From CBDCYH01 sp965224105 (GTDB lineage Bacteria; Bacteroidota; Rhodothermia; Rhodothermales; JABDKH01), in the NCBI GenBank assembly GCA_965224105.1, contig CBDCYH010000002.1, positions 1,984,001-2,048,000 of the forward strand: a stretch of DNA of 64,000 bases, written 5' to 3'. Below the pieces are notes generated by a model. The model saw only the letters and a program-made list of their open reading frames with translations. It ran no database searches and had not been told where the DNA came from. Both the position numbers and the translations under genes were made by a program. Shown here in pieces: positions 36,077-45,132 of the stretch (within the stretch, counting starts at the first letter, position 1; every line of letters begins with the position of its first letter).

Positions 36077-37027
36077 CTATTTTATTACCCTGCGATATTC
36101 GTCGCGTCGCGCAAGGTCCTGCAGGAATATCCGTGCCTTGACTTTCGTTGTGATCCTTCGAATTAGAGGGGGGCGATCGCTAATCGGCTCGTACCCTAGT
36201 TCCATCATCTCGGATTTGACAAGCGATTCTATTTGCTCAACTTCCACTGTTGACAACGACTCTCGCCATTTCTCGGCATTATCCTTCTGAATCTTTTTGG
36301 TAACGTTGGGTGTGCGAACCTGCTTCAGTTCTTTGTGTGCCGTTTTGTGAAACGAGAGCATTTCCGGTTCAAACTCCTCGCCCAGGAAATCGCAGAGATC
36401 GCTCACCACTTTCTTTGGACTTTCGACAATATCCTCATATCTAAGCGAGAATATTTGCGACGATGGGACTGAGTTTGCCAGCAGCCGTTTCCCATTTTTA
36501 ATCGCAATGCTCCATTCCGTTACATTCTTGATGGAATTGTTTTCGAAGTATTCGATGTTATTCATCGAGGCGACTGCACCTCTGGGATCGCGGCAGATAT
36601 ACACGAATTGCGCATCAGGAAACATGTCGATGAGGACGTCTGCGAAAAAGAGGCACTTTGGAGTTTTTTCGCCCCACCGCGGTTTTCCCTGAGCGGTAGC
36701 CCAACCGCGAAGGATCCATTCCATTGGAGCGCGGAGGTCACCTTTGCCCAGGACGTTAGACCTCAAATGATCTACGTCAAGTTCTTCGAAATAGGTTGAT
36801 ACCCTTTCGACTAGATGTTGCGTGAATTCATTCAACTCTGCGGATGACCAATCGGGCTCTCGCCAGTCGGACACGGTAAGCCAGGGAATAGGCCTGAAAT
36901 ACTTCAGCTCCTGTGGAATCGCAATCCGCGAATGGCTGTTGAGGATCAGCCGCAGCATCGTAGTACCACTCCTGCTGGCACCGACTACAAATATCGGGGC
37001 GTCCGGATTATCGGCAATGGCACTCAT
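36077..37027 (-). CDS. PAPS-dependent sulfotransferase family protein
   Basis: Transfers a sulfuryl group from PAPS to an unknown acceptor. 316 residues. The 5'-phosphosulfate loop is FVVGASRSGTTMLRLILNSH (14-33) and the 3'-phosphate site is YICRDPRGAVASMNNIEYF. A RYEDIVESPKKVVSDLCDFLG segment is typical of this family. No signal peptide, so it should be cytoplasmic. No PAPS-synthesis genes or glycan cluster are adjacent. Confidence 0.85.
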   Translation of the reverse strand: MSAIADNPDAPIFVVGASRSGTTMLRLILNSHSRIAIPQELKYFRPIPWLTVSDWREPDWSSAELNEFTQHLVERVSTYFEELDVDHLRSNVLGKGDLRAPMEWILRGWATAQGKPRWGEKTPKCLFFADVLIDMFPDAQFVYICRDPRGAVASMNNIEYFENNSIKNVTEWSIAIKNGKRLLANSVPSSQIFSLRYEDIVESPKKVVSDLCDFLGEEFEPEMLSFHKTAHKELKQVRTPNVTKKIQKDNAEKWRESLSTVEVEQIESLVKSEMMELGYEPISDRPPLIRRITTKVKARIFLQDLARRDEYRRVIK

Positions 37028-37174
37028 CTCGTTCCTCGGTGGGTCTCTTGTCGCTCGTTTTCACGATTGATGTATCGTCCGCACAACGTCCGTTTTTAGC
37101 GCCAACTTCTTGGCGTTACGTCAAGTGAGTCGAGGTGTTATGGGTGCAAACACTCTATAGATCAATTGTTGACG

Positions 37175-38332
37175 ATGATTCGAAAAATCGGTTTCCTGTG
37201 CCTCTGGATTACCTGCCTGATACCCGCGCGTGGAAACGGCCAGAGCCTCATCCTCACTGGAGTTTATGATGGTCCGCTTCCAGGCGGGTTGCCGAAAGGT
37301 GTTGAGATTTATGTGCCGAACGCAATCGCAGATTTATCAAAGTGCGGAATCGGTTCGGCCAATAATGGGGGAGGATCGGATGGGCAGGAATACACGTTTC
37401 CACCCGACCAAGTAGCAGCGGGTAGCTTTATCTACGTTTCTTCAGAAGCTACTGAGTTCGAGACCTGGTTTGGGTTTCCAACTTCCTATAGTGTCGGGCC
37501 AACGATGAGCATCAACGGTGACGACGCTGTCGAGGTATTTTGCAACGATTCCGTCGTTGACACTTTCGGAGATATTAACGCGTCTGGGACCGGCCAGGGA
37601 TGGGAGTATTTGGACGGATGGGCGTATCGAAATGCTGGCACCGGGCCGAGCGGGACAACGTTTATGCCATCGGAGTGGACGTTCAGTGGTCCTGATGTTT
37701 GGGACGGTGAAGAGGGTAATACCAATGCAACTTCGGCGCACCCAATCCCAGTAGGAACGTATAGTGGGAGTCTGGCCGCTGAGCTGACGGGCCTCAAAGT
37801 TAAAGTTGACGCGCGTCATGTAGTGCTCGCCTGGAGAACCTTGTCCGAGACAAACAATGCCGGGTTTGATGTGCAGTTGCGTTCAGAGAATTCCGACTGG
37901 CAGACGGCGGGGTTCGTCACAGGCCACGGTACGTCTTCCTCACCGGTAGATTATCAGTTTCGGATTGACCTTGATCCGGGTCGATACTATGGAAGGCTAA
38001 GGCAGTCAGATCTTGATGGAACCTCGAGCTACAGCCAGTCGATTCCAGTTGAGGTAGGATTGGATGATGCATTCGAGCTTTCTGATGTCTATCCCAATCC
38101 CGTTTCGACTCGTCTGCATCTCGGAGTGATGGTTAATCGGGCGCAGACTCTTGAGGTAGGTGTTTTCGATGCATTGGGTCGCAGGGTGTTGCCTCCTTTT
38201 CGTCGACACGCCAACCGGATGGAATCCACGAGGTTTGAATTTGACGCAAGCGCGCTCCAGCAGGGCACCTATTTTGTTCGCGTAGTCGGCGAAAACTTTT
38301 CTGAGACGCGTAGGGTGGCCATTGCGCATTAG
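37175..38332 (+). CDS. Secreted protein with T9SS sorting domain, lamin-tail-like N-terminal domain
   Basis: About 385 residues from ATG 37175. Signal peptide ending near GNGQS; an N-terminal beta domain (about 22-200) beginning LILTGVYDGPLPGGLPKGVEIYV, resembling lamin-tail-like extracellular domains; a middle beta sandwich with LVLAWRTLSETNNAGFDVQ-type sequence; and a T9SS type A sorting domain at the end (SDVYPNPVSTRLHLGV, VFDALGRRVLPP, LQQGTYFVRVV). Probably surface-displayed or released; no enzymatic motif seen. Confidence 0.8.
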   Translation: MIRKIGFLCLWITCLIPARGNGQSLILTGVYDGPLPGGLPKGVEIYVPNAIADLSKCGIGSANNGGGSDGQEYTFPPDQVAAGSFIYVSSEATEFETWFGFPTSYSVGPTMSINGDDAVEVFCNDSVVDTFGDINASGTGQGWEYLDGWAYRNAGTGPSGTTFMPSEWTFSGPDVWDGEEGNTNATSAHPIPVGTYSGSLAAELTGLKVKVDARHVVLAWRTLSETNNAGFDVQLRSENSDWQTAGFVTGHGTSSSPVDYQFRIDLDPGRYYGRLRQSDLDGTSSYSQSIPVEVGLDDAFELSDVYPNPVSTRLHLGVMVNRAQTLEVGVFDALGRRVLPPFRRHANRMESTRFEFDASALQQGTYFVRVVGENFSETRRVAIAH

Positions 38333-38343
38333 GCGATGGCAGA

Positions 38344-39693
38344 TTAGCCCTCGATGACGCGTAGCATTGCTTGTCGTCCGCTGGTTACGTTGACACGTGC
38401 TCCGAGTTGAGACATCATTGCCAGGAAACCGGCAAGCAATCGACTCAAGAAAATCAGCTCTGGAGTACCAATTGCTCCTCTGTGAGCAAACGCCTCGCGA
38501 CCTGTGAGTTTTGCTAATACCTCATCGTAACCCTGTAGTGTTTCCTGCGCTCCAAAGTCGAAATGATCCTCTCTGTAGATCGTCGCCAGCATTAGGCCAA
38601 ATTCCTCCAACACATCGATAATGAAAGCCTGCATTCCGTCGTTCATTTCCGGCCGGAGCAGTTCCATTTCTCGGTAGGAAGCCATAAGCGCATTCCTGTC
38701 TCCAGATAATCTCGCCTTGAAAAGATGCATTAACCTGTCACGGAAAGCTCGAGGAAACCGTACGACGAGTCCAAAATCCAACACACCGATTCGACCGTCT
38801 TCACAAAAGAGGAAGTTACCAGGGTGTGCGTCTGCGTGGACCGCAAGACTGTCAGCCGTAATCTGGGAATGCACAAAATCGAAAAAGATTTGCCCAAAAC
38901 TGTTTAGCTGATCCTGTGGCGGATTTGTCGCAAGGAACGGTTTCAGGTGGAGACCCTCGATGAACGTCATGGTGAGGACGCCCTCGGTGGTTAACTCGGG
39001 GATCCATCGCGGCGTAACGACATCGTTCGATGTATAGAGCTGATGAAACAATTCAATGTTTTCACCTTCCATCAGGTAATCCGTCTCCTCTTTTACACGA
39101 TCCCGTACCTCATCCAGGAACGGTTGGACAACATCCTTTCCTACGATTCTCTCAGCAATTCCGCGGGCCATTTTAAGATCGGAATCTATGCTCTCGCGGA
39201 CGTTGGGGTACTGAACCTTGACGGCCACGATGGTGCCGTCGTGCATAGTTGCGCGATGCACCTGTCCCAGTGAAGCAGCCGCAACTGCCTCCGGTTCAAA
39301 AGTGGCAAAGACCTTTTCAGGGTAGTCTCCCAGGTTCTGCCTGACGAGGCGTCGTACAAGCCCGTAGCCCATGGGAGGGACCTGATATTGTGCTTTCGAG
39401 AGAATTTCGCCGAATTCTTTTGGCAGGAGGCCTGGTTCGAGACTCATTCCCTGCGCAAGTTTCAGAGCCGTCCCGCGCAGTTTCACAAGTTGTCCGAACA
39501 GATCCTCAGCATTTTCGGTGTTCAGCCTGCTGCGGGATGAATCAGCGTCTTCTGATTTAACGGCACGCCTGGCGAGATATCGTGCATAATTTGATCCTAC
39601 TTTCAAACCCGCCTTCGCAGCAACGGCACTTCGAGCAACCCGGCCTGCTGGCACGAAATCAGAAACATCTTCCCCGGTCTTATTCTTCTTCAT
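38344..39693 (-). CDS. ABC1/UbiB (AarF) family atypical kinase
   Basis: 449 residues. The family KxGQ motif is present as KLAQGMSLEPGLLP, the A-rich loop as AAASLGQVHRA, the ion-pair region as VAVKVQYPN, and catalytic HADAHPGNFL with LDFGLVVRF. UbiB relatives support ubiquinone/menaquinone or lipid handling through ATPase activity. The 14-base overlap with the upstream TetR-type gene implies a shared transcript. A C-terminal helix region could contact membranes. Substrate unknown. Confidence 0.88.
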   Translation of the reverse strand: MKKNKTGEDVSDFVPAGRVARSAVAAKAGLKVGSNYARYLARRAVKSEDADSSRSRLNTENAEDLFGQLVKLRGTALKLAQGMSLEPGLLPKEFGEILSKAQYQVPPMGYGLVRRLVRQNLGDYPEKVFATFEPEAVAAASLGQVHRATMHDGTIVAVKVQYPNVRESIDSDLKMARGIAERIVGKDVVQPFLDEVRDRVKEETDYLMEGENIELFHQLYTSNDVVTPRWIPELTTEGVLTMTFIEGLHLKPFLATNPPQDQLNSFGQIFFDFVHSQITADSLAVHADAHPGNFLFCEDGRIGVLDFGLVVRFPRAFRDRLMHLFKARLSGDRNALMASYREMELLRPEMNDGMQAFIIDVLEEFGLMLATIYREDHFDFGAQETLQGYDEVLAKLTGREAFAHRGAIGTPELIFLSRLLAGFLAMMSQLGARVNVTSGRQAMLRVIEG

Positions 39694-40357
39694 GACTACT
39701 CCTGAACCACGATCCGACTATCGGGACTTTGTCGATTGGGATGTAGTTGGCTTCAACAGAATACCGTACAAGACCGACGAATTTTTCCGGGATCGTGTTG
39801 GTCATTACGTCCGTCAAGAATGCGATAGTCGTGTCGGCGAGTCCTGCTGAGCGCTCGCGGCTATTCGAGTCATCATTCGTCGCCGAGGAAACCAACTGTG
39901 TCATTGTTTCCGCGAGCAAGAAGCGGTTTGCAGCGCTTGACACAAACCACTGATTGACACCCGGGACATCCCGCGCGTCTAATATGGACCCGAGTTCAGA
40001 TCGGAGAACCCTCTGGAAAGACGATCCGAATCCGGATGCATACGATCTAAATAAGTCCGTGGTAACTTTCGGGTGTTCGTCAAGTGTATCCAGAAGGACA
40101 AAGAATAGGGCGGCGAGTCTTTCCTGCAGTGGCTGTTCACCAAAATCGGGCAGGCCATGCGCGACTGCACTCGCGGATATGACCGCATTGGCAAAATGGT
40201 GCCTGAATACTTCGTCTACCGCGCCGAAGTGTTGATAGAAGAGGTCCTTGTCGATGTTCAGACTGTCGCAAATTTCCTGCAGATCCGGTTCGGTTCCGTT
40301 TTCTTCATAGCCGACAAGAGCGTACTCGATAATATTTGTAGCGATACTGTCGATCAT
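39680..40357 (-). CDS. TetR-family transcriptional regulator
   Basis: 225 residues. The N-terminal HTH matches TetR (IIEYALVGYEENGTEPDLQEICDSLNIDKDLFYQHFGAVDEVFRHHF), although the recognition helix is not a textbook match. The C-terminal ligand domain is helical. It overlaps the UbiB-like gene by 14 bases and probably controls that operon. Inducer unknown. Confidence 0.75.
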   Translation of the reverse strand: MIDSIATNIIEYALVGYEENGTEPDLQEICDSLNIDKDLFYQHFGAVDEVFRHHFANAVISASAVAHGLPDFGEQPLQERLAALFFVLLDTLDEHPKVTTDLFRSYASGFGSSFQRVLRSELGSILDARDVPGVNQWFVSSAANRFLLAETMTQLVSSATNDDSNSRERSAGLADTTIAFLTDVMTNTIPEKFVGLVRYSVEANYIPIDKVPIVGSWFRSSHEEE

Positions 40358-40479
40358 AGTTGCTGGGTACGTCTTTGCAGAATCTGAGTTGCGCGCGAAC
40401 GATAACTGCAGGCAACGTATCTATACGGTATTTTCCGTTCGTCGTTGATAATGCCTTTTTGTAGTGAGGAGTGTGTTCA

Positions 40480-41448
40480 ATGGGGTTACCAAAACTGTCT
40501 GTCGTTCTTGCAACAGCGGGTTCGTACCTGACACTTGAAAAGACTATCGGCCATCTATGTGCTCAGACAATCTGCGGTGACATTGAACTTGTGCTGGTTT
40601 GTCCCCCCACTACTGGCGAAGAAGTTGCTGTTGAGGATCTCACCAAGTTGGGATCATATCAGATTGTCCAAATAGACAAATTCCGGTCAATCGGTGCTTC
40701 GAATGCGGTTGGTGTGCGGGCGGCACACGCACCCGTCATCGCTTTAGCAGAAGATCATTGTTTTCCTGATGATGATTGGGCAGAGCGCCTGCTGGAATCA
40801 CATTCCGACGGTTGGGCAGCGGTCGGACCGGGTGTGCGGAATGCAAATCCGAGGACGATGATGTCCTGGGCGGATCTATTTATCGGATACGGTCCATGGT
40901 TGTTGCCATCACCCTCCGGAGAAGCGCCATTTTTGCCCGGTCACAACAGCAGCTACAACAAAAGCATGTTGCTTGAATACGGTGACCGACTGGAGGAGAT
41001 GATGGAGGCAGAAACAGTTCTGCACTGGGACCTGAAAGAGAAAGGACGCGGCCTCTTCATGGATGCACGCGCAAAAGTCGCCCACACTAATTTTTCACTG
41101 TGGTCGTCGTGGATACCCGCCCAGTTCTACAATGGCAGGCAGTTTGCCTACTCCCGCTCTCGAGGTAAGGGCTTCGTGTGGAGGCTAGCGTATGTCGTCG
41201 GTTCTCCGGTAATCCCGTTTGTGCGGGCAGCGAGAATGTGGCCCCAATTGAAATCGCGAGAACTTAGGATGACGTACCTTCAGGTCCTTCCCATGTTATT
41301 GGTCGGATTGGGTTTTGACGCGTTGGGCCAAATGGCGGGGTACGCTTTTGGACGGGGGAACGCCGAGACAAAACTCGCCCGCTACGAGGTGGACCGCTAC
41401 CTTCATATCACACCATCGGATCGTGCTGATTTGTTCGGGGCTCTGTGA
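40480..41448 (+). CDS. Family 2 glycosyltransferase
   Basis: About 322 residues from ATG 40480 (a GTG at 40471 is alternative). N-terminal GT-A features: LSVVLATAGSYLTLEKTIGHL, RSIGASNAVGVRAAHAPVIALAEDHCFPDDDWAERL where EDHCFPDDDW occupies the DxD position, and LPGHNSSYNKSMLLEYG. A hydrophobic stretch near LQVLPMLLVGLGFDAL is probably a membrane-associated helix. Target unknown. Confidence 0.8.
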   Translation: MGLPKLSVVLATAGSYLTLEKTIGHLCAQTICGDIELVLVCPPTTGEEVAVEDLTKLGSYQIVQIDKFRSIGASNAVGVRAAHAPVIALAEDHCFPDDDWAERLLESHSDGWAAVGPGVRNANPRTMMSWADLFIGYGPWLLPSPSGEAPFLPGHNSSYNKSMLLEYGDRLEEMMEAETVLHWDLKEKGRGLFMDARAKVAHTNFSLWSSWIPAQFYNGRQFAYSRSRGKGFVWRLAYVVGSPVIPFVRAARMWPQLKSRELRMTYLQVLPMLLVGLGFDALGQMAGYAFGRGNAETKLARYEVDRYLHITPSDRADLFGAL

Positions 41449-41476
41449 AAGTAGAACACCCGCTCTGCATCTTGCA

Positions 41477-41749
41477 TTAACCGAATCTAGCCTTGGCTCG
41501 TGCAATTCTTTTGGCCGCTTCCACTTCGCGATTTTTTGGACTCGCCTTGGTTGTCAGCGAATCCAAGAGATTGGCAGCGACCTCTTCGATTTGTGCTACG
41601 GCTAAATTGAACGCAGCCTCATTGGCACGGGACGGTTTATTAAATCCACTCACCTTTCTTACAAACTGTAGGGCGAATGCGTGGATTTCGTCACGCGTTG
41701 CGGGGGGGTCGAAATTGTAAAGGGTTTTAATGTTTCGGCACATAGACAA
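41477..41749 (-). CDS. DUF2277 family protein
   Basis: 90 residues matching the conserved DUF2277 pattern throughout: MCRNIKTLYNFDPPAT, LQFVRKVSGFNKPSRANE and RAKARFG at the end. A second ATG at 41743 would give the family's usual start. Function unknown. It lies alone between convergent and codirectional neighbours. Confidence 0.85.
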   Translation of the reverse strand: MSMCRNIKTLYNFDPPATRDEIHAFALQFVRKVSGFNKPSRANEAAFNLAVAQIEEVAANLLDSLTTKASPKNREVEAAKRIARAKARFG

Positions 41750-41816
41750 TCCAAATTTTGCTCAATAAATCGAATAGTAAAATTCGCGGGCTTCATTGGC
41801 AACCCAACGATCAGTG

Positions 41817-43598
41817 TTATCGCGCAACAACAATCATTTGTGAATTGCGAACGTCGTTGATAGCCAGCTCGAGTCTGTACACACCATTTGCAATACCCTC
41901 CACATCGAAACGAGCAACGCGTCGCCCCGGGCCGATTTTCTCCTGAAACAGGACCCGTTTGGTTCTCCCAAGCAAATCAATCAATCTACCGCTTAAAACG
42001 CCGGACTGGTACGTCCTGACAACAATGTGACCCTCACCCTGAATCGGATGCGGAAAAATGCTTTCGATCTGGATCGCAATCTGGTTTGGGACCACACTCT
42101 CGTTCCCAACGTTTTGGCCTTCAACCAGCTCCAGCGTTTGGTTCACCGCCACGTCGGTTAATAAATCAACGGTACCGGAGGGCCATTCTATTTCCAGCCG
42201 ATCAACAACCGTGGCGTTACGCAGGCCGAAATGAATTTCCATTGCGTTCTGACTGTTGAAGTTTGTCTGGCTTTGGAGCTCCCGCAACTGTGTGGTGATC
42301 GTTCCGGCAATGTTCGCTGTCGCTCGAACCTTGGCACCAATTCCCGAGCGATTCGACATTACCCCTTCCAGCTTCACCTTCAGGTAAGCGCCCGGGTTAA
42401 ACAGATCATTGCGATACAACTGCATATTGTTACCAGGGCCGACAGTTACAAGATCGATCTTCCCGTCTCCATTGTAGTCCCCAGCTGCCATTCCGCGCCT
42501 GGTCCCCAGCGCTTCGGGCGCATGCGTTGTGTTGGATTCGAGCGATCCATTGGAATTCTTAAACAAGCGGCCGTGTCCGTTGCTGTCATTCCCGATATAA
42601 ATATCCTGATCGCCGTCATTGTCGAAGTCCGCCCAGACCTGCCCTAGTGATACATCCGCAATACTGCTAAACTGCACGTCTGTTATTTCGGTGAACGTGC
42701 CACCGTCGTTCCGATACAATCTGTTGGCCAACCCACCACTGCTGCCACCCCAATTTGTCAGGGTAGCATCCATATCGCCGTCATTGTCGTAGTCAGCCCA
42801 GTTCCAAACTTGCCCATCCTGCAACTGTGTTCCAATCGGTGCTTCTGTAACCCTCTCAAACGTGGCAGTGCCAGTTTGCGTTAGCAAATTTCGATAGATG
42901 TAGTCTCGGGCTAGAGTCCCGTTCGCAGGTCCGGCACCAACATGAAAATCCTGATCTCCGTCAAGATCAAAATCCGACCAGGTACCGACGGTATAGGCAG
43001 CAAACCCGGTAGTGATAATCGTCCCATTGTCGCGGGTAAATATATATTCGGGTGGGCCTGAGTTTTGGAAAAGATGGTTGGTGGTACGAGTGCCGGTTGG
43101 TGGAACGAAACCCGCCGGATGCGTCACTGCCAGATCCAGATAGCCATCATTGTTGTAGTCGGCGAAAGAACACGACCATCCTCGCGCGGCGGACGGATCC
43201 GTAAGATCGCCCGACGACTGGGCTACAAAATTTAAATCTCCCTCGTTCCGATAGAGTATCGTCTCGCCGCTGCAAACTACAACATCGTTGTCCCCATCAT
43301 TGTCGTAGTCCGCCCAGGTATTTCCGTTGCCTGTCTGCAAAGCGATCCCGTCTCCGATATTTGTAGCGACCGATACAAATTCATCGCCTCCGTCATTTCG
43401 AAATAACGTTGAGTGGTTAACGAAGAGGTCCAGGTCGCCATCATTGTCGGCGTCGATCCAGGACGCACCTGTATATCCGGCAGGCCCCGTCATGTTATTA
43501 ATAGCACTGTCCGTCATGCGGACAAAGTTCTGCGCTCCGGTATCCAGGGTCGTCGTAAACAGAAGAGCGCACAGCGCGAAAGAAGTAACAACACGCAT
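41817..43598 (-). CDS. Secreted FG-GAP/VCBS repeat protein with ASPIC/UnbV and T9SS domains
   Basis: About 593 residues from ATG 43598 with signal peptide MRVVTSFALCALLFTTTLDTGAQ; a 10-residue-longer start exists at 43628. At least six FG-GAP-type calcium-binding repeats with DxDxDGDxD cores (DADNDGDLDLFV, DYDNDGDNDVVV, DFDLDGDQDFHV and others) form a predicted beta-propeller. An ASPIC/UnbV domain follows (NRSGIGAKVRATANI, LEIEWPSGTVDLL) and the end is T9SS-like (FPHPIQGEGHIVV, LIDLLGRT). Probably a surface binding or adhesion protein; not catalytic as far as seen. Confidence 0.85.
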   Translation of the reverse strand: MRVVTSFALCALLFTTTLDTGAQNFVRMTDSAINNMTGPAGYTGASWIDADNDGDLDLFVNHSTLFRNDGGDEFVSVATNIGDGIALQTGNGNTWADYDNDGDNDVVVCSGETILYRNEGDLNFVAQSSGDLTDPSAARGWSCSFADYNNDGYLDLAVTHPAGFVPPTGTRTTNHLFQNSGPPEYIFTRDNGTIITTGFAAYTVGTWSDFDLDGDQDFHVGAGPANGTLARDYIYRNLLTQTGTATFERVTEAPIGTQLQDGQVWNWADYDNDGDMDATLTNWGGSSGGLANRLYRNDGGTFTEITDVQFSSIADVSLGQVWADFDNDGDQDIYIGNDSNGHGRLFKNSNGSLESNTTHAPEALGTRRGMAAGDYNGDGKIDLVTVGPGNNMQLYRNDLFNPGAYLKVKLEGVMSNRSGIGAKVRATANIAGTITTQLRELQSQTNFNSQNAMEIHFGLRNATVVDRLEIEWPSGTVDLLTDVAVNQTLELVEGQNVGNESVVPNQIAIQIESIFPHPIQGEGHIVVRTYQSGVLSGRLIDLLGRTKRVLFQEKIGPGRRVARFDVEGIANGVYRLELAINDVRNSQMIVVAR

Positions 43599-43770
43599 CG
43601 ATTTCAGGACTTGGTTGGGATCCTCCATAGCTACCGAACGAGTCTGTAAGATTCAAGGCTATCCCGCGTCGCCATTCCTACCACAGCCACAATGTTATAG
43701 AACAATACACGGACAACTGCGTCCACAAAATGTCGGCTCCAGGGAACTGTTAGGTAACATTGACGAACGT

Positions 43771-44073
43771 ATGGCAATTTTTGAAGTAAACAGAGATAGC
43801 GACCATCTTAAGGGCGACGAATGGTGGGAGCACTTTAAGGCGCTCCTTGACGATCAAAACGATTGGCCGACAGAATATGTGTTCAAATTTATCGTCCCAA
43901 GAGCGGGCCAGGCACCTATGGAGCAGATTCTAGGTGACGTACCAATCACTGTCCGGGCTTCATCCAAAGGCAAGTATGTTTCCATCACCGCCCGGATGGA
44001 GATGGGATCCAGCGATGAGGTGATCGAAATCTACAAGTCCGCCGGCCAGGTGGAGGGGGTCGTGTCGCTCTAG
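43771..44073 (+). CDS. DUF493 (YbeD-like) family protein
   Basis: 100 residues from ATG 43771; a longer frame reaches back to 43327 but runs inside the oppositely oriented FG-GAP gene and has no coding character there. Matches the DUF493 pattern: WPTEYVFKFIVPRAG and SSKGKYVSITARMEMGSSDEVIEIYKSAGQVEGVVSL. E. coli YbeD has an ACT-like fold of unclear role; function here unknown. Confidence 0.82.
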   Translation: MAIFEVNRDSDHLKGDEWWEHFKALLDDQNDWPTEYVFKFIVPRAGQAPMEQILGDVPITVRASSKGKYVSITARMEMGSSDEVIEIYKSAGQVEGVVSL

Positions 44074-44233
44074 GCCCTTGAACTCGCTTTTTGGTGTTAA
44101 TTCTGCATATCTACCGAATTCATTTGATCCGGCGCATCCTTCCTTTGTAACCTTTAATTGAGATTCTGCGGCCTCCCCAGACAAACACCGGTGGTGGCTC
44201 AGTAAATTATTTAGCACAACGTGCGAGGTTATC

Positions 44234-44782
44234 ATGAAAGGACTTGCTATCGGAACCGTTCTAGCGGGGATCGCCATGTTTCTCTGGGGATTTCTTTACT
44301 TCGGTCCCCTCAATGGCCTGGGAGCTATACAGACGGGCGCTGGCACTAACGCGCTGCAGGAAGCCATATCCGACGCAGTACCGGAATCCGGCACCTACCT
44401 CATTCCCGACATGGGGCTCTATCAATCCGATCAAGCGAGGGCGGAAGAGGCGCACCTGCGAGGGCCACGTGCCATGCTATTTGTACAAAAGGCCGGAGCA
44501 CCGATTATGGATCCCAAAGTTATGATCCTGGGCTTCATCCATATGCTCGTTGTGGCTTTCATCCTGGGAGTGATTCTGCAGATGGTAATGCCGGGACTGC
44601 CAACCTTCACCAGCAAGGTGATCTTCTTCGCCGTGTTGGGCTTGACCGCATCACTGTGGATCAACTTTGGTCACGTCGTTTGGTGGTCGCACCCGGCGAA
44701 ATACCACGTGATGAATCTAATCTATCACGTGGTGTCGTTTACGATTGCCGGGGCGATCTTGGCTCGATTCGTAAAAAGATAG
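44234..44782 (+). CDS. Predicted four-helix membrane protein, function unknown
   Basis: 182 residues. Helices at about 3-25 (LAIGTVLAGIAMFLWGFLYF), 95-118 (MILGFIHMLVVAFILGVILQM), 126-148 (VIFFAVLGLTASLWINFGHVVWW) and 158-178. The loop between helices 1 and 2 (about 30-90) is hydrophilic with YLIPDMGLY. I do not recognise the family. The 160 bases upstream contain no other gene. Confidence 0.7.
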   Translation: MKGLAIGTVLAGIAMFLWGFLYFGPLNGLGAIQTGAGTNALQEAISDAVPESGTYLIPDMGLYQSDQARAEEAHLRGPRAMLFVQKAGAPIMDPKVMILGFIHMLVVAFILGVILQMVMPGLPTFTSKVIFFAVLGLTASLWINFGHVVWWSHPAKYHVMNLIYHVVSFTIAGAILARFVKR

Positions 44783-44838
44783 ATGCGGAAGCAGAGTTCG
44801 GCCCTGGTGCTGAGAGCGTCGGGGCCAGCTTTTGCAGT

Positions 44839-45066
44839 TTAGATCTTTTTGAACACACGAACGTCGGCGAGCTCCATTTTGCCGCCATCGGGCATGGTCA
44901 TTTCGCGCGTCACAAATTCGACTTTCATGCCACGGGCATGCGCTGAGATCAACAACTGGTTAAGCTGCTCCACCTGGTGCCTGACCTCCTTCGCCATCAG
45001 GTAATCCTGATCACGCAAAAGGTAGTTAACCACTTCGTCAATTTTTTCGGGTGCTGGATCGTCCAT
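44839..45066 (-). CDS. Small conserved-looking protein, function unknown
   Basis: 75 residues, acidic N-terminus and helical middle (LLRDQDYLMAKEVRHQVEQLNQLLISAHARG), ending in a beta-like FVTREMTMPDGGKMELADVRVFKKI. Soluble, no signal peptide. Composition looks coding, but I do not recognise it. It is convergent with the membrane protein gene. Confidence 0.55.
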   Translation of the reverse strand: MDDPAPEKIDEVVNYLLRDQDYLMAKEVRHQVEQLNQLLISAHARGMKVEFVTREMTMPDGGKMELADVRVFKKI

Positions 45067-45132
45067 GGGGGATCCTCAGGGATAATGCTTCTCCTACAGA
45101 TGACTATACGTTAGAATCTCCCGGTTTTGTTC

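Noticed and set aside
37100..37115. CGCCAA-CTTC-TTGGCG hairpin between the sulfotransferase and T9SS gene
   Set aside because: It lies between divergent genes, has no T tract in a useful position, and is short enough to be chance.
43327..43770. N-terminal extension of the DUF493 protein
   Set aside because: It would run inside the FG-GAP gene on the other strand and has no similarity to DUF493; the family start matches ATG 43771.
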